Part shown: positions 26,197-34,785 of the stretch, one piece after another
Layout: each line of letters starts with the position of its first letter
How positions within the stretch are numbered: position 1 is the first letter of the stretch
Assembly: GCA_963801105.1 (NCBI GenBank)
Contig: CAWDDH010000003.1
Coordinates: 3,348,001 to 3,412,000, forward strand
Direction: 5' to 3'
Source: JAENVU01 sp963801105
GTDB lineage: Bacteria > Actinomycetota > Acidimicrobiia > IMCC26256 > JAENVU01
DNA length: 64,000 nucleotides
Program-made: the position numbers and the translations under genes
Notes under the pieces: generated by a model
The model's input: the letters and a program-made list of their open reading frames with translations, nothing else
Told to the model about the DNA's origin: nothing
Databases searched by the model: none

Positions 26197-26919
26197 TCAG
26201 AGGAGGCTCGCGCTGCGGAGCCGACGCTCGGAGTGGTATTCGAGCGCGGCGATACCGAGGCGCTCGACCTCGGTGACGTGGACCGGGTCCGGCGGCGACG
26301 CGATGGCCAGGCGCAGCTCGCCACCGACGAGGCGGCCGAGCAGTGCCAGCGCCTCGGGCGCGACCCGCCGACCGCCGAGGCGGCCGCAGCTCGCGCACAG
26401 GACGCCGCCGTCGACGAGGTCGAAGGCGACGAAGGGCCCCTCGTCGTCCCCACAGCGGACGCAGCCGTCGAGGTGGGGGTGGTAGCCCTCGAGCGACAGC
26501 AGCTTCCAGAAGAATCCCGGGGTCACGACGGGCGACGGCGTGGTCGCGAGCGCCTGCAGCGCCCCGACGAGCATCCGGTAGAGGGCCGGGGCCGGCTCCC
26601 GCTCCTGCGCGACCTGGTCCACCGCTTCGAGCATCGACACCGCGTGGGTCAGCAGCCCGTAGTCCTCCCGCAGCACCCGGTGGGCATCGATCGACTCCAC
26701 CTGGGTGACGACGTCGAGCTCGCGGCCCCGGTAGCACTGGATGGCCACGTGGCTCGTCGGCTCGAGCCGGGCACCGAACCGGGACCCGCTCTTGCGGACG
26801 CCCTTGGCCACCGCCCGCACCTTCCCGTTCCCCTGGGTCATCAGGCTGACGATGCGATCCGCCTCGCCGAGCTTGATCGTCCGCAGGACGACCCCCTGAT
26901 CGCGGTACAGCCCGGCCAT
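26197..26919 (-). CDS. recO: DNA repair protein RecO
   Basis: The 240-residue RecO mediates RecA loading in RecF-pathway recombinational repair. The N-terminal OB-fold region contains YRDQGVVLRTIKLGEADRIV and VRAVAKGVRKS. The C-terminal helical domain carries a zinc site with CVRCG (about residue 155) and CASCGR (about 178). The ATG at 26919 has GGGGG just upstream. It sits between a nudix gene and glyS, a common actinobacterial neighbourhood that usually also includes uppS. Confidence 0.93.
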   Translation of the reverse strand: MAGLYRDQGVVLRTIKLGEADRIVSLMTQGNGKVRAVAKGVRKSGSRFGARLEPTSHVAIQCYRGRELDVVTQVESIDAHRVLREDYGLLTHAVSMLEAVDQVAQEREPAPALYRMLVGALQALATTPSPVVTPGFFWKLLSLEGYHPHLDGCVRCGDDEGPFVAFDLVDGGVLCASCGRLGGRRVAPEALALLGRLVGGELRLAIASPPDPVHVTEVERLGIAALEYHSERRLRSASLL

Positions 26920-26958
26920 CCCCCGAGTGTACGGACCCCCCGGCCCGGAGCCGTGCCG

Positions 26959-27576
26959 TCAGCGCGCGGTCCAGAGCGGCGACGCGACCTCGTGGACGCG
27001 CACCTCCCGACCGTGCACGACGACCTCGCGGAACTGGAAGAGCATCGCCGCCGTCGGCGGGTTGATCCACTCGCCGCCCACGGGCATCCGCAGCACCGGG
27101 CCGTCGACACCTTCCAGCGTGACCCAGCGCGGCGCCTCGGGGTGGTCGAGCTCCGCGACCGGTCGGATCCAGGCATCGTGCACCTCCGCCGGATCGGGCG
27201 TCAGCTCCACCGCGCCACCCGCCCACAACACGACCGGCGCCACGATCCCGCCCGCCCGCGTCGGAAGGTCGTCGAGGACCCCGAGCACCGACTCCGGCCC
27301 GAGCAGCACGCCGAGCTCCTCGGCCAGCTCCCGGCGGGCAGCATCGGCCACCGACTCCCCCGGCTCGAGCCGGCCACCGGGGAGCGCGTACTGGCCGGGG
27401 TTGCGCCGCAGGTCGAGGGCCCGGCGCAGGAAGAGGTACCCGACCGCACCGTCGGACTCCACCAGCGCGATCGCCGTCGCCGCGTGGCCATCGGGCTCGG
27501 CGATGCTCCTGCGCTCGAACCCGGCCAGGTGCTCCGCCCAGCGGTCCCGCACCTCGTCCGAGTAGGCGTAGCTCAC
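26959..27576 (-). CDS. NUDIX hydrolase (CoA pyrophosphatase-like)
   Basis: The 205-residue protein has the complete nudix box: GGRLEPGES, then RRELAEELGV at the right spacing for metal-dependent pyrophosphate cleavage. Flanking residues (LRRNPGQYALPGG) match the NUDT7/CoA diphosphatase-like subgroup, but substrate assignment is only suggestive. The GTG at 27576 is chosen because conserved sequence begins a few residues later (YAYSDEVRDRW). An in-frame ATG at 27696 would add 40 residues read through a duplicated piece of uppS. At 27573-27576 the start overlaps the TGA of that duplicate (GTGA), which suggests the ancestral uppS-nudix junction. Confidence 0.88.
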   Translation of the reverse strand: MSYAYSDEVRDRWAEHLAGFERRSIAEPDGHAATAIALVESDGAVGYLFLRRALDLRRNPGQYALPGGRLEPGESVADAARRELAEELGVLLGPESVLGVLDDLPTRAGGIVAPVVLWAGGAVELTPDPAEVHDAWIRPVAELDHPEAPRWVTLEGVDGPVLRMPVGGEWINPPTAAMLFQFREVVVHGREVRVHEVASPLWTAR

Positions 27577-27686
27577 TCCGCGTCCACACCCCGGAAGCGT
27601 CGCTCCCGGCGCCCTCCTCTGCCGCAGCGACGCCCACGCCGGCAGCTCATTCGGAGTCCACACCCCCGAAGCGTCGCTCCCGGCGC
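27571..27686. repeat. Imperfect 42-bp direct repeat: duplicated 3' end of uppS
   Basis: Copy 1 (27571-27612) and copy 2 (27645-27686) differ at about five positions and start 74 bp apart. Copy 2 encodes the real UppS C-terminus RRERRFGGVDSE and stop. Copy 1 encodes RRERRFRGVDAE and a TGA that overlaps the nudix GTG start. The 32 bp between the copies shows no uppS similarity. Confidence 0.8.
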
Positions 27687-28378
27687 TGAAACTCACGGAC
27701 GGCGTCGAAGAGGTGCTGGCGGCGGAAGTCGGGCCAGAGCACGTCGGTGAAGAGGTACTCGGAGTACGCGCTCTCCCACAGCAGGTAGTTCGAGATGCGG
27801 AACTCCCCCGACGTGCGCACGACCAGATCGGGATCAGGCATGTCCGGCGCGTAGAGGTGCTTCGCGATCGTCTTGTCCGAGATGTCGCCGGGGCGCAGCC
27901 GACCAGCCGCGACCTCCGCCCCGATCGCGCGCACCGCGTCGGTCAACTCGGCTCGGCCGCCGTAGTTGAACGCGAACGTCAGGGTCATGCGCCGGTTCTT
28001 CGCGGTCAGCGCCTCGGTGTCGGTGATGTGGCGCAGGACCCGCTTGGGCACCCGGCCGCCCCGGCGGCCGATGAAGCGGACCCGCACGCCCCGCTCGTTC
28101 AGATCGTCGCGCCGGCGGAGCAGCAGCGACTCGTTGAACCGCATGAGGAACCGGACCTCGTCGAGCGGCCGCCGCCAGTTCTCGGTCGAGAACGCGTACA
28201 CGGTCATCCACCGGAGCCCGAGCTCGAGGCCGCCCTCGACCGTGTCGAACAGCGCCTCCTCGCCGGCCGCGTGGCCGTCGGTGCGCTTGAGGCCACGTTG
28301 CTGAGCCCACCGGCCGTTCCCATCCATCACCAGCGCGATGTGGCGCGGCACGCGGGAGAGTTCGAGGCCGGGGATCAC
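27647..28378 (-). CDS. uppS: Isoprenyl transferase (undecaprenyl diphosphate synthase family)
   Basis: The 243-residue cis-prenyltransferase makes the long-chain isoprenyl diphosphate used as lipid carrier in cell-wall synthesis. It shows the catalytic-site motif VMDGNGRWAQQRGL at about 18-31, the YAFSTENWRRP segment, the FNYGGRAEL segment, and the C-terminal RTSGEFRISNYLLWESAY. The RISNYL form replaces the more usual RLSNF. Length is typical. The 3' end is duplicated in the gap to the nudix gene (see repeat). Confidence 0.94.
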   Translation of the reverse strand: MIPGLELSRVPRHIALVMDGNGRWAQQRGLKRTDGHAAGEEALFDTVEGGLELGLRWMTVYAFSTENWRRPLDEVRFLMRFNESLLLRRRDDLNERGVRVRFIGRRGGRVPKRVLRHITDTEALTAKNRRMTLTFAFNYGGRAELTDAVRAIGAEVAAGRLRPGDISDKTIAKHLYAPDMPDPDLVVRTSGEFRISNYLLWESAYSEYLFTDVLWPDFRRQHLFDAVREFQRRERRFGGVDSE

Positions 28379-28398
28379 GGCTGCAAGCTAGCGGGCGC

Positions 28399-28776
28399 TC
28401 ACTTGACGGTCAGGGTGCCCTCCATCCCGGCGGCGCGGTGACCGGGGATGTCGCAGTAGTAGGTGTACTTGCCGGGCTCGAGCTTCACCTTGCCGGTCGC
28501 GGTCTTGCCGTTCGTGGTCTCGAGCTGGAAGCCGGGCACCCCCTCGATCACGAACGAGTGGATGTTGTCCGTGCTCGTGAGGTCCACCTGCAGGATGCCC
28601 GCCGGTGCCGTGACGGTGTGCGGGGTGAACTCGAAGTTCTTCGCGGAGATGTCGAGCGTCTTGACCGGCGGTCCCTTGGGCTCGACATACGCACCGCCGC
28701 TCCCGCTGCTCCCACATCCGACGAGCACCGCGGCCGACACCGCCACGCAGCCGACGACCCTGAGTGATCGGCGCAC
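28399..28776 (-). CDS. Small cupredoxin lipoprotein
   Basis: The 125-residue protein has a lipoprotein signal (VLVGC, lipidated Cys at about 21) and one cupredoxin domain. Type-1 copper ligands are all present: His in NIHSFVIEG, then Cys, His and Met in YYCDIPGHRAAGME. It probably carries electrons or copper at the outer face of the membrane for the oxidase operon that follows upstream. The GTG at 28776 lies 2 bp after the stop codon of the larger cupredoxin gene, so the two are coupled. It is the last gene of the respiratory operon. Confidence 0.85.
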   Translation of the reverse strand: MRRSLRVVGCVAVSAAVLVGCGSSGSGGAYVEPKGPPVKTLDISAKNFEFTPHTVTAPAGILQVDLTSTDNIHSFVIEGVPGFQLETTNGKTATGKVKLEPGKYTYYCDIPGHRAAGMEGTLTVK

Positions 28777-28778
28777 CG

Positions 28779-29633
28779 TCAGTTGCCGAGTTGGTTGCCG
28801 GACTGCGAGGAGCTGTCCACCTGGGACTTGCCCGACGGTGTGGTGGTCGTCGGGGCCCCCGGGAGGGTCGTCGTCGGCGTCGAGGTCCCGGCCTCGGGCT
28901 TGCCGCCCGGCGGACCCACCGTGATCGTCGCCTCCATGCCCGCGGCGCGGTGGCCGGGCAGGGTGCAGTAGATCGTGTACTTCTGTCCCTGCACGGCCTG
29001 GATCTTGGTGGCGTCCTTGCCGCCCGGCACCGAGAGCCCGACGTAGGAGAACTGCGGATCGTCGAAGGCGAGGGTGTGCGATCCCTCCAGGCTGACGTAC
29101 TTGAGCTCGAGCACACCGGCCGGAACGTCGAAGTTCTTCGCCTGGAACTGGAAGTTCGAGGCATCGACCTGCAGCGTGTTGTCGGCCTTGGCGGTCGGCT
29201 CGGCGGAGACCTCGACCTTGTTCTCCGAGGCTCCCAACACGACGGAACCCGACAGCAGGATCAGCGCGGTGATCATGCACATGGTGAGCACGAGCGAGGA
29301 CGTCCGGAGCTTCGGGATCGCGGCGACGACCGACGCGCCGACGAGCACGCTGAGGGTCAGGATCACCCCGATGACCACCGCCGGGTTCTTCGAGTTCTCC
29401 GACGCGGCCAGGAAGATCCGGGAGATGTTGATGGTGAAGAGCGCCACCGTGAGGATCGCACCGACCGGGATGAGGAACGGCAGCCAGAACCGGTCCTTGC
29501 GGCGGGCGACCTCGATCGGCTCGCCGGTCGGCGCCAGCGCGCCTGGCCGTTCGGCCACCGCGACGGCGGTCGAGGTGCTGTCGCCGCCCTCGGCGGGCTC
29601 GATCTCCTGGCCCGGGGTGTTCTCCTCAGCCAT
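28779..29633 (-). CDS. Membrane-anchored cupredoxin-domain protein
   Basis: The 284-residue protein has a charged N-terminus, three membrane helices (about 50-68, 83-105 and 115-134) and an extracytoplasmic cupredoxin domain (about 150-245). Copper ligands are His in GSHTLAFDD and Cys/His/Met in YCTLPGHRAAGME. A Pro/Thr/Ser-rich tail (TSTPTTTLPGAPTTTT) ends the protein. It abuts ctaG (1-bp gap) and the small cupredoxin gene, so a role as electron donor or copper carrier to the CuA site of cytochrome oxidase is likely, though inferred from context. Confidence 0.83.
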   Translation of the reverse strand: MAEENTPGQEIEPAEGGDSTSTAVAVAERPGALAPTGEPIEVARRKDRFWLPFLIPVGAILTVALFTINISRIFLAASENSKNPAVVIGVILTLSVLVGASVVAAIPKLRTSSLVLTMCMITALILLSGSVVLGASENKVEVSAEPTAKADNTLQVDASNFQFQAKNFDVPAGVLELKYVSLEGSHTLAFDDPQFSYVGLSVPGGKDATKIQAVQGQKYTIYCTLPGHRAAGMEATITVGPPGGKPEAGTSTPTTTLPGAPTTTTPSGKSQVDSSSQSGNQLGN

Positions 29634-30476
29634 CTATGCCTTCACCTCGGTGAGCTGGGGTTCGAAGCCTTCGACTCCGACCCGGGGCACGGGTTCGTCG
29701 GTCGCCACCCAACGGAAGAAGATCACGGCGATCAGGGCCGAGAGCAGCAGTCCCGCACCGATCTTCATGATCAGTCCGGCGATCAGCTGATCGTCCAGCG
29801 CCGAGAGCCCCCACAGCTTCGGAAGCGACTCGTACCGACGATACAGGGGGTGGCTCCCGAAAGTGAGAAACGAGGCCGGCACCGTGGGGACGATCGTCTG
29901 GAGGAAGAGGAACACCATGCGCGAGAGCGGAGCCAGACGCGGGATCTCGGGCAGGGGCGAGAGGATCGGCATCCAGACGACGAACGCGGAGAGCAGCAGG
30001 AGCGTGTGGGCCAGGAAGTGCACGAAGCCGTTCCGCAGCGTGAGGTCCACGAAGGCGGGCCAGTGTGCGAAGACGATCACCACGTTGAACGTCACGATGG
30101 CCGGAACGAACCGCGTGAGGCCCCGCACGGTGCGGAACAGCCAGCGGGGCCGGAGCACGTAGCGGGCCAGCCAGGCCGGGGTGCCGAGGAGCAGGAGCGG
30201 GGCGGCCACCATCGTGTAGGTGAGGTGCTGCACCATGTGGACGCTGTAGAGGTAGCCCTCCGCGACATCGTGGATCGGCCACTCCGACGCCAGGAAGATG
30301 GCGAGGAGGCCGAGGGTGAAGCACGTGGTCTGGAACGGGGTCGAGACCGGCTCTCCCGGCGTCGCCAGCTCCGGCCCGAGCCGGACGAGGGCGGTGATGT
30401 ACCCGACCGCCATGAGGCCGACGAGGAGGATGACGTCGGCGTGTGGGGTGAACGCGGGGAGGCTCGCCGCCGGCAT
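29634..30476 (-). CDS. ctaG: Cytochrome c oxidase assembly factor CtaG (caa3 type)
   Basis: The 280-residue polytopic protein has about seven membrane helices and the caa3_CtaG family features: a HMVQHLTYTMVAAPLLLLG helix with paired histidines, FAHWPAFVDLTLRNGFVHFLAH, and a C-terminal LDDQLIAGLIMK. This family is needed for making active caa3-type oxidase, probably in copper delivery to subunit I. It lies between the oxidase subunit genes and the cupredoxins, with gaps of 0-6 bp. Confidence 0.92.
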   Translation of the reverse strand: MPAASLPAFTPHADVILLVGLMAVGYITALVRLGPELATPGEPVSTPFQTTCFTLGLLAIFLASEWPIHDVAEGYLYSVHMVQHLTYTMVAAPLLLLGTPAWLARYVLRPRWLFRTVRGLTRFVPAIVTFNVVIVFAHWPAFVDLTLRNGFVHFLAHTLLLLSAFVVWMPILSPLPEIPRLAPLSRMVFLFLQTIVPTVPASFLTFGSHPLYRRYESLPKLWGLSALDDQLIAGLIMKIGAGLLLSALIAVIFFRWVATDEPVPRVGVEGFEPQLTEVKA

Positions 30477-30482
30477 CGCGCG

Positions 30483-30902
30483 CTACTCGAACACGTGCAG
30501 GGTGGCGAGCACGATCGCGTACAGGCTGATCGCCCCGACCGCGCCCAGGATGAAGAACCGCCGGAAGATCAGCCGGTCGGTGCGCAGGTGCATGTACCAC
30601 GCGACGACGGTCACGAACTTCGTGAGTGCCATCGACAGCAGGATCGCGACGTAGAGGCCCTTCGGCACGTCGCCCTCGAGGTAGTACATGCCGACCTCGA
30701 GCGCGGTGATCACGCAGAGGACCACGGCGATCGTCACGTACTGGAACGGTGAGGGGTGCGGTCGCAGCTCCCCCGGGAGCATGGGCAGCTCGTCGGACGC
30801 GATGGCCGACATGCCGTGGGCGGCTTCGGCCGCCCGCTCCTCCGGGGTTCCCGGCAGCAGCGCCGGGTCGTCCTCGGTCGTGGCGATGGTCTCGTCAGTC
30901 AT
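30483..30902 (-). CDS. ctaF: Cytochrome c oxidase subunit IV (prokaryotic type)
   Basis: The 139-residue protein has a 50-residue hydrophilic N-terminus and three membrane helices (about 55-72, 83-102 and 113-135). The EVGMYYLEG and LTKFVTVVAWYMHLRTDRLIFR segments match the COX4_pro family. It is a small accessory subunit of haem-copper oxidase. Its place between ctaE and ctaG supports the call. Confidence 0.88.
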   Translation of the reverse strand: MTDETIATTEDDPALLPGTPEERAAEAAHGMSAIASDELPMLPGELRPHPSPFQYVTIAVVLCVITALEVGMYYLEGDVPKGLYVAILLSMALTKFVTVVAWYMHLRTDRLIFRRFFILGAVGAISLYAIVLATLHVFE

Positions 30903-30911
30903 GTTCCGTCC

Positions 30912-31544
30912 CTACGGGATGAGGTAGACGACCGTGAAGATCACGATCCAGACGATGTCGACGAAGTGCCAGTACAAGCCGGCCATCTCGACCCGCTCGG
31001 AGTGCTGGACGTGCAGCCGGTTCTGGGTCGACAGACCCCAGAGCGACAGCAGCCAGATGATGCCGACCGTCACGTGGGCGCCGTGGATACCGGTCAGGAC
31101 GAAGAAGCTCGACCCGAACACGCTCGTCTTGAGCGCCAGCCCCTCACGGTAGAACTCGGTGAACTCGTAGATCTGGCCACCGATGAAGATCATCCCGAAC
31201 AGTGCGGTCGCGAGGATCCAGACGCGGAAGCGACGGTGGTCGCCGCGCTGGATCGCGGCGAGCGCCAGCACCATGGTGAGCGAGCTCATCAGCAGGATGA
31301 ACGACGTCACCGATGTGAACGGGATGTTGTAGACGTCCTTGGGCTGCGGGGTGCCGGCCGGGCTGCGGCCGCGGTAGAGCAGGTACGTGGAGATGAATGC
31401 ACCGAAGAAGATGCATTCCGACGACAGGAACACCCACATCGCCAACTTGACGTTGGTGGTGCCGGTGTTGGTGTCGGCGTGCCCGTGGACGTCGGCGTGG
31501 GCGTCGACGTCCTCGGTGGGCACGGGAACCGTTGCCTGGGCCAT
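30912..31544 (-). CDS. ctaE: Cytochrome c oxidase subunit III
   Basis: The 210-residue protein has five membrane helices, the short bacterial form of subunit III. Family residues include VFLSSECIFFGAFISTYLLY, the GGQIYEFTEFYREGL segment, TGIHGAHVTVGIIWL and the closing YWHFVDIVWIVIFTVVYL. A His-rich N-terminal tail (HADVHGHAD) is not conserved. GGAGGAC lies before the ATG and inside the end of ctaD. Confidence 0.95.
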   Translation of the reverse strand: MAQATVPVPTEDVDAHADVHGHADTNTGTTNVKLAMWVFLSSECIFFGAFISTYLLYRGRSPAGTPQPKDVYNIPFTSVTSFILLMSSLTMVLALAAIQRGDHRRFRVWILATALFGMIFIGGQIYEFTEFYREGLALKTSVFGSSFFVLTGIHGAHVTVGIIWLLSLWGLSTQNRLHVQHSERVEMAGLYWHFVDIVWIVIFTVVYLIP

Positions 31545-31547
31545 CGC

Positions 31548-33452
31548 TCAGTCCTCCGCCGTGCCGGGTTCGATCGTCCACGCGTAGATACCGAAGAGCA
31601 GCACGATCACGCCGGGGACCGCGAGCCATGGCATCTTGAACACCGCGGCGTACCCGAGGATCGGCAGACCGAGGGCGAGGACCAGCGGGTAGAAGGACGG
31701 CGACGGCAGGTGGATGCCGTGGCCCCCATGACCGTCGGCGGCGCCGTGCGACGACCCGTCGTCGGCGCCACCGGCGGGGAGGCGCACCAGGCGGCCCTCC
31801 TCGTCCTCGGTGTACTTGCGGTGCCAGAAGTCGTCCGCGGCGTGGACCTCGGGGATCTCGGCGAAGTTGTACTCGGGCACCGGCGACGGGATCGACCACT
31901 CCAGGGTGCGGCCGTCCCACGGGTCGGCGCTCGCGACCTCACCACGCCGGGACGTCTTGATCACGTTCACGAGGAACACGAGGACCGAAAGCGCGATCGT
32001 GAAGCCGCCGATCGTCGCGATCAGGTTGAGGTTGTCCCAACCCATCCCGGCGGCGTAGCGGTAGGTCCGGCGGGGCTGGCCCTCCAGGCCCAGGAAATGC
32101 ATCGGGAAGAACGTGAGGTTGAACCCGATGAGCATCAGCCAGAAGTTCACCTTGCCGATGCGGTCGTCGAGCATCCGCCCGAACAGCTTCGGCCACCAGT
32201 AGTAGAAGCCGCCGAAGATCGCGAACACCAGGCCACCGAAGAGCACGTAGTGGAAGTGCGCCACGACGTAGTACGTGTCGGTCTGCTGGGTGTCGGCCGG
32301 CACGATCGAGTGGGTCACCCCGGACAGGCCACCGATGGTGAACATCGCGATGAACCCGAGTGAGAACAGCATCGGCGTGTTGAGCCGGAGCGATCCGCCC
32401 CACACCGTGCCGAGCCAGTTGAAGATCTTCACACCGGTCGGGATCGCGATGAGCATCGTCGAGAGGCCGAACGCGGTCGTCGCGACCGGGCCGAGCCCGG
32501 TGGCGAACATGTGGTGCGCCCACACACCCCATCCCAGGAAGCCGATCGCGATCCCGGAGAAGATCACGACCGAGCGACCGAAGAGCGGCTTGCGCGACAT
32601 CACCGGCAGGATCTCCGAGACGATGCCCATGCCCGGCAGGATCAGGATGTACACCTCCGGATGGCCGAACAGCCAGAAGAGATGCTGATACAGCAGCGGA
32701 TCACCGCCCGCGGCCGCGACGAAGAAGTTCGTCGAGAAGTTGCGGTCGAAGAAGACCATGATCAGCGCCGCGGTCACGGCCGGCATCGCGAAGACCGTGA
32801 GGAAGGCGACGACGAGCATCATCCACACGAACACCGGCATCCGCATGAGCGTCATGCCCGGCGCGCGCATGTTCAGGATGGTGACGATGAAGTTCACACC
32901 GGAGGTCACCGAGCCGATGCCGAGCATCACGAGGCCGACGGCCCAGAAGTCGGGACCGTGGCCGGGCAGCGCACCACCCGTGAGCGGGGTGCTGGTGAGC
33001 GGCGTGTAGCCGAACCAACCACCGTTCGGGGCCCCGCCGAGCACGAAGCCGGAGTAGATGAACAGCCCACCGAAGGCGAACACCCAGAACCCGAACATGT
33101 TCAACCGCGGGAAGGCGACGTCACGAGCGCCGATCTGGAGCGGGATGAGGTAGTTGCCGAACGCGACGGCCAGAGGCATGCCGACGAGGAACACCATGGT
33201 CGTGCCGTGCATGGTGAAGAGCGTGTTGTACTGGTTCGCGGTCAGCACCTTCCCGTTCGGGCCGGCGAGCTGGAGCCGGATGAGGAGCGCCTCGATCCCG
33301 GCGATGATGAAGTACACGAGCGCGAGGCCCCCGTAGAGCATCCCGATCTTCTTGTGGTCGACCGTCGTCCACCAGGACCAGAACCCGGTGCTCTCCTTCG
33401 GACGCCGCAACATCCCGCGCGGAGGCGCGATGGGGGCGGGCACGGCCGTCAT
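31548..33452 (-). CDS. ctaD: Cytochrome c oxidase subunit I with C-terminal two-helix extension
   Basis: The 634-residue haem-copper oxidase subunit reduces oxygen to water and pumps protons. Ligand-bearing segments are visible: TMHGTTMVFL (low-spin haem His), WLFGHPEVYILILPG (CuB His and the His-Tyr region), WAHHMF (CuB histidines) and DTYYVVAHFHYVLFGG (high-spin and low-spin haem His). After the 12-helix core comes a hydrophilic linker and two more helices (about 575-625), a common actinobacterial extension. GAGGGAG precedes the ATG at 33452. It is downstream of ctaC with a 19-bp gap. Confidence 0.97.
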   Translation of the reverse strand: MTAVPAPIAPPRGMLRRPKESTGFWSWWTTVDHKKIGMLYGGLALVYFIIAGIEALLIRLQLAGPNGKVLTANQYNTLFTMHGTTMVFLVGMPLAVAFGNYLIPLQIGARDVAFPRLNMFGFWVFAFGGLFIYSGFVLGGAPNGGWFGYTPLTSTPLTGGALPGHGPDFWAVGLVMLGIGSVTSGVNFIVTILNMRAPGMTLMRMPVFVWMMLVVAFLTVFAMPAVTAALIMVFFDRNFSTNFFVAAAGGDPLLYQHLFWLFGHPEVYILILPGMGIVSEILPVMSRKPLFGRSVVIFSGIAIGFLGWGVWAHHMFATGLGPVATTAFGLSTMLIAIPTGVKIFNWLGTVWGGSLRLNTPMLFSLGFIAMFTIGGLSGVTHSIVPADTQQTDTYYVVAHFHYVLFGGLVFAIFGGFYYWWPKLFGRMLDDRIGKVNFWLMLIGFNLTFFPMHFLGLEGQPRRTYRYAAGMGWDNLNLIATIGGFTIALSVLVFLVNVIKTSRRGEVASADPWDGRTLEWSIPSPVPEYNFAEIPEVHAADDFWHRKYTEDEEGRLVRLPAGGADDGSSHGAADGHGGHGIHLPSPSFYPLVLALGLPILGYAAVFKMPWLAVPGVIVLLFGIYAWTIEPGTAED

Positions 33453-33471
33453 CGGCGGGCTCCCTCGGTCA

Positions 33472-34605
33472 CTACTTCTCTCCCAACAGGAAATCGACGA
33501 TCGTCGCCGCGTCCTCCGGCGTCATCACCTTCTGGCCCTTCGGCGTGTTCTTGGTGAAGGACGGCATCCCGGTGCAGGTGGCCGGGGGCGGAAGGCGGCA
33601 GTCCTTCGACTCCATCGCGACCAGCGACGGCGCGTCCATGATCCATTTCGTCAGGTTCGTTCGGTTCAGGTCGAGCGTGCCACCCGCGAACGTGCTGCGG
33701 CTGGCCAGGTGCGTCAGGTTCGGGCCGTAGTTGTCGCCGAGCGCGTCGTTGAGCACGTGGCAGTTGGTGCAGCCGTAGGTGTTCGTCGTGAGCTTGTAGA
33801 TCTCGGTGTCCTTGGCATCGCTCTGCGCCGGCGGGCCGGAGATGTCGGCGAGCCAGGCCTTCCACTTGTCCATCGGCTCGGCGATCACGCGGAAGCGCAT
33901 GTCGGCATGGGAGAGCCCGCAGTACTCGGCACAGGCGCCGAGATAGGTGCCGGCCTCGTTCGCCTCGATCGTGACGTGATTCGTCCGGGCACCCACGACG
34001 TCCTTCTTGCCCGCCAGGGACGGGACCCAGAACGAATGGATGACGTCGAAGGAGTGCAGGGCGACGTCGACCTTGGTCCCCACCGGGATGTGAAGCTCGG
34101 TGCTGGTCGTGACCATGCCGGACTTCCCGCTGCTGTACCTGGCGCGGGTCGCCTGCGGGACCATCGGCTGCTTCGGCAGCTGGAACTCCCACCACCACTG
34201 CTTGCCCGTGACATCGACCTTGAGCACGTCCGCGCCCTTGGGCCGCGCCGCGAGGTCCCAGATGGTGGCGACGGTCGGCACCGCGACGATCGCGAGGATC
34301 AGCGCCGGGACGATCGTCCAGCCGATCTCGAGGACCGTGTTCCCGTGGACCTGCTTGGGATTGTCCGGCCTGCCCTCACGGTGTCGAAACCGGATCCCGG
34401 CGTAGAGCGTGGCGCCCACCACGAGGATCCCGATGACGATGGCGACGAAGAGGATCGGGATGAACAGGTCGTCGATCGTGGTCGCCGACGCCCCGTGCGG
34501 CTTGAGGGAGTTCTGGTGGTTGTCGCTCCCGCCGCACGCGGAGAGCGCGACCACGATCCCAGCGAGCAGGACCGGCGCACCGATGCGCCATCTCGGATGC
34601 CTCAT
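33472..34605 (-). CDS. ctaC: Cytochrome c oxidase subunit II with fused cytochrome c domain
   Basis: The 377-residue protein has a lipoprotein-type signal (VVALSAC, Cys about 24) and two membrane helices. A CuA domain follows with HSFDVIHSFWVP and the full CuA ligand set CAEYCGLSHADM. The C-terminal cytochrome c domain has haem site CTNCH and a distal Met in GMPSF. The fused haem c domain defines caa3-type oxidases, in which electrons pass through this domain to CuA. The ATG at 34605 is preferred over an upstream in-frame start at 34665 because the signal peptide begins here. It is the first gene of the oxidase operon. Confidence 0.95.
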   Translation of the reverse strand: MRHPRWRIGAPVLLAGIVVALSACGGSDNHQNSLKPHGASATTIDDLFIPILFVAIVIGILVVGATLYAGIRFRHREGRPDNPKQVHGNTVLEIGWTIVPALILAIVAVPTVATIWDLAARPKGADVLKVDVTGKQWWWEFQLPKQPMVPQATRARYSSGKSGMVTTSTELHIPVGTKVDVALHSFDVIHSFWVPSLAGKKDVVGARTNHVTIEANEAGTYLGACAEYCGLSHADMRFRVIAEPMDKWKAWLADISGPPAQSDAKDTEIYKLTTNTYGCTNCHVLNDALGDNYGPNLTHLASRSTFAGGTLDLNRTNLTKWIMDAPSLVAMESKDCRLPPPATCTGMPSFTKNTPKGQKVMTPEDAATIVDFLLGEK

Positions 34606-34762
34606 GCCGTCGTCCCCACGCGGACCGGTCCGAAGGCACGCACCCTCGAATCCGTCCCCGGCCACGTGGCGGCGACTCTATCGCCGGGCGATTCGCGTCG
34701 GGCAACTCAACGGGAACAGGTTCTCGCGGCCCACCGGCGCGCATGCCGAACCGATGGGAATC

Positions 34763-34778
34763 CCCCGGTCGAGCGGGG
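34763..34778. terminator. Hairpin after era, candidate terminator
   Basis: CCCCG (34763-34767) and CGGGG (34774-34778) form a 5-bp stem with a 6-nt loop. It lies 8 bp beyond the era stop codon, in the gap before the ctaC operon. There is no T-run. Confidence 0.35.
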
Positions 34779-34785
34779 TGACGTG

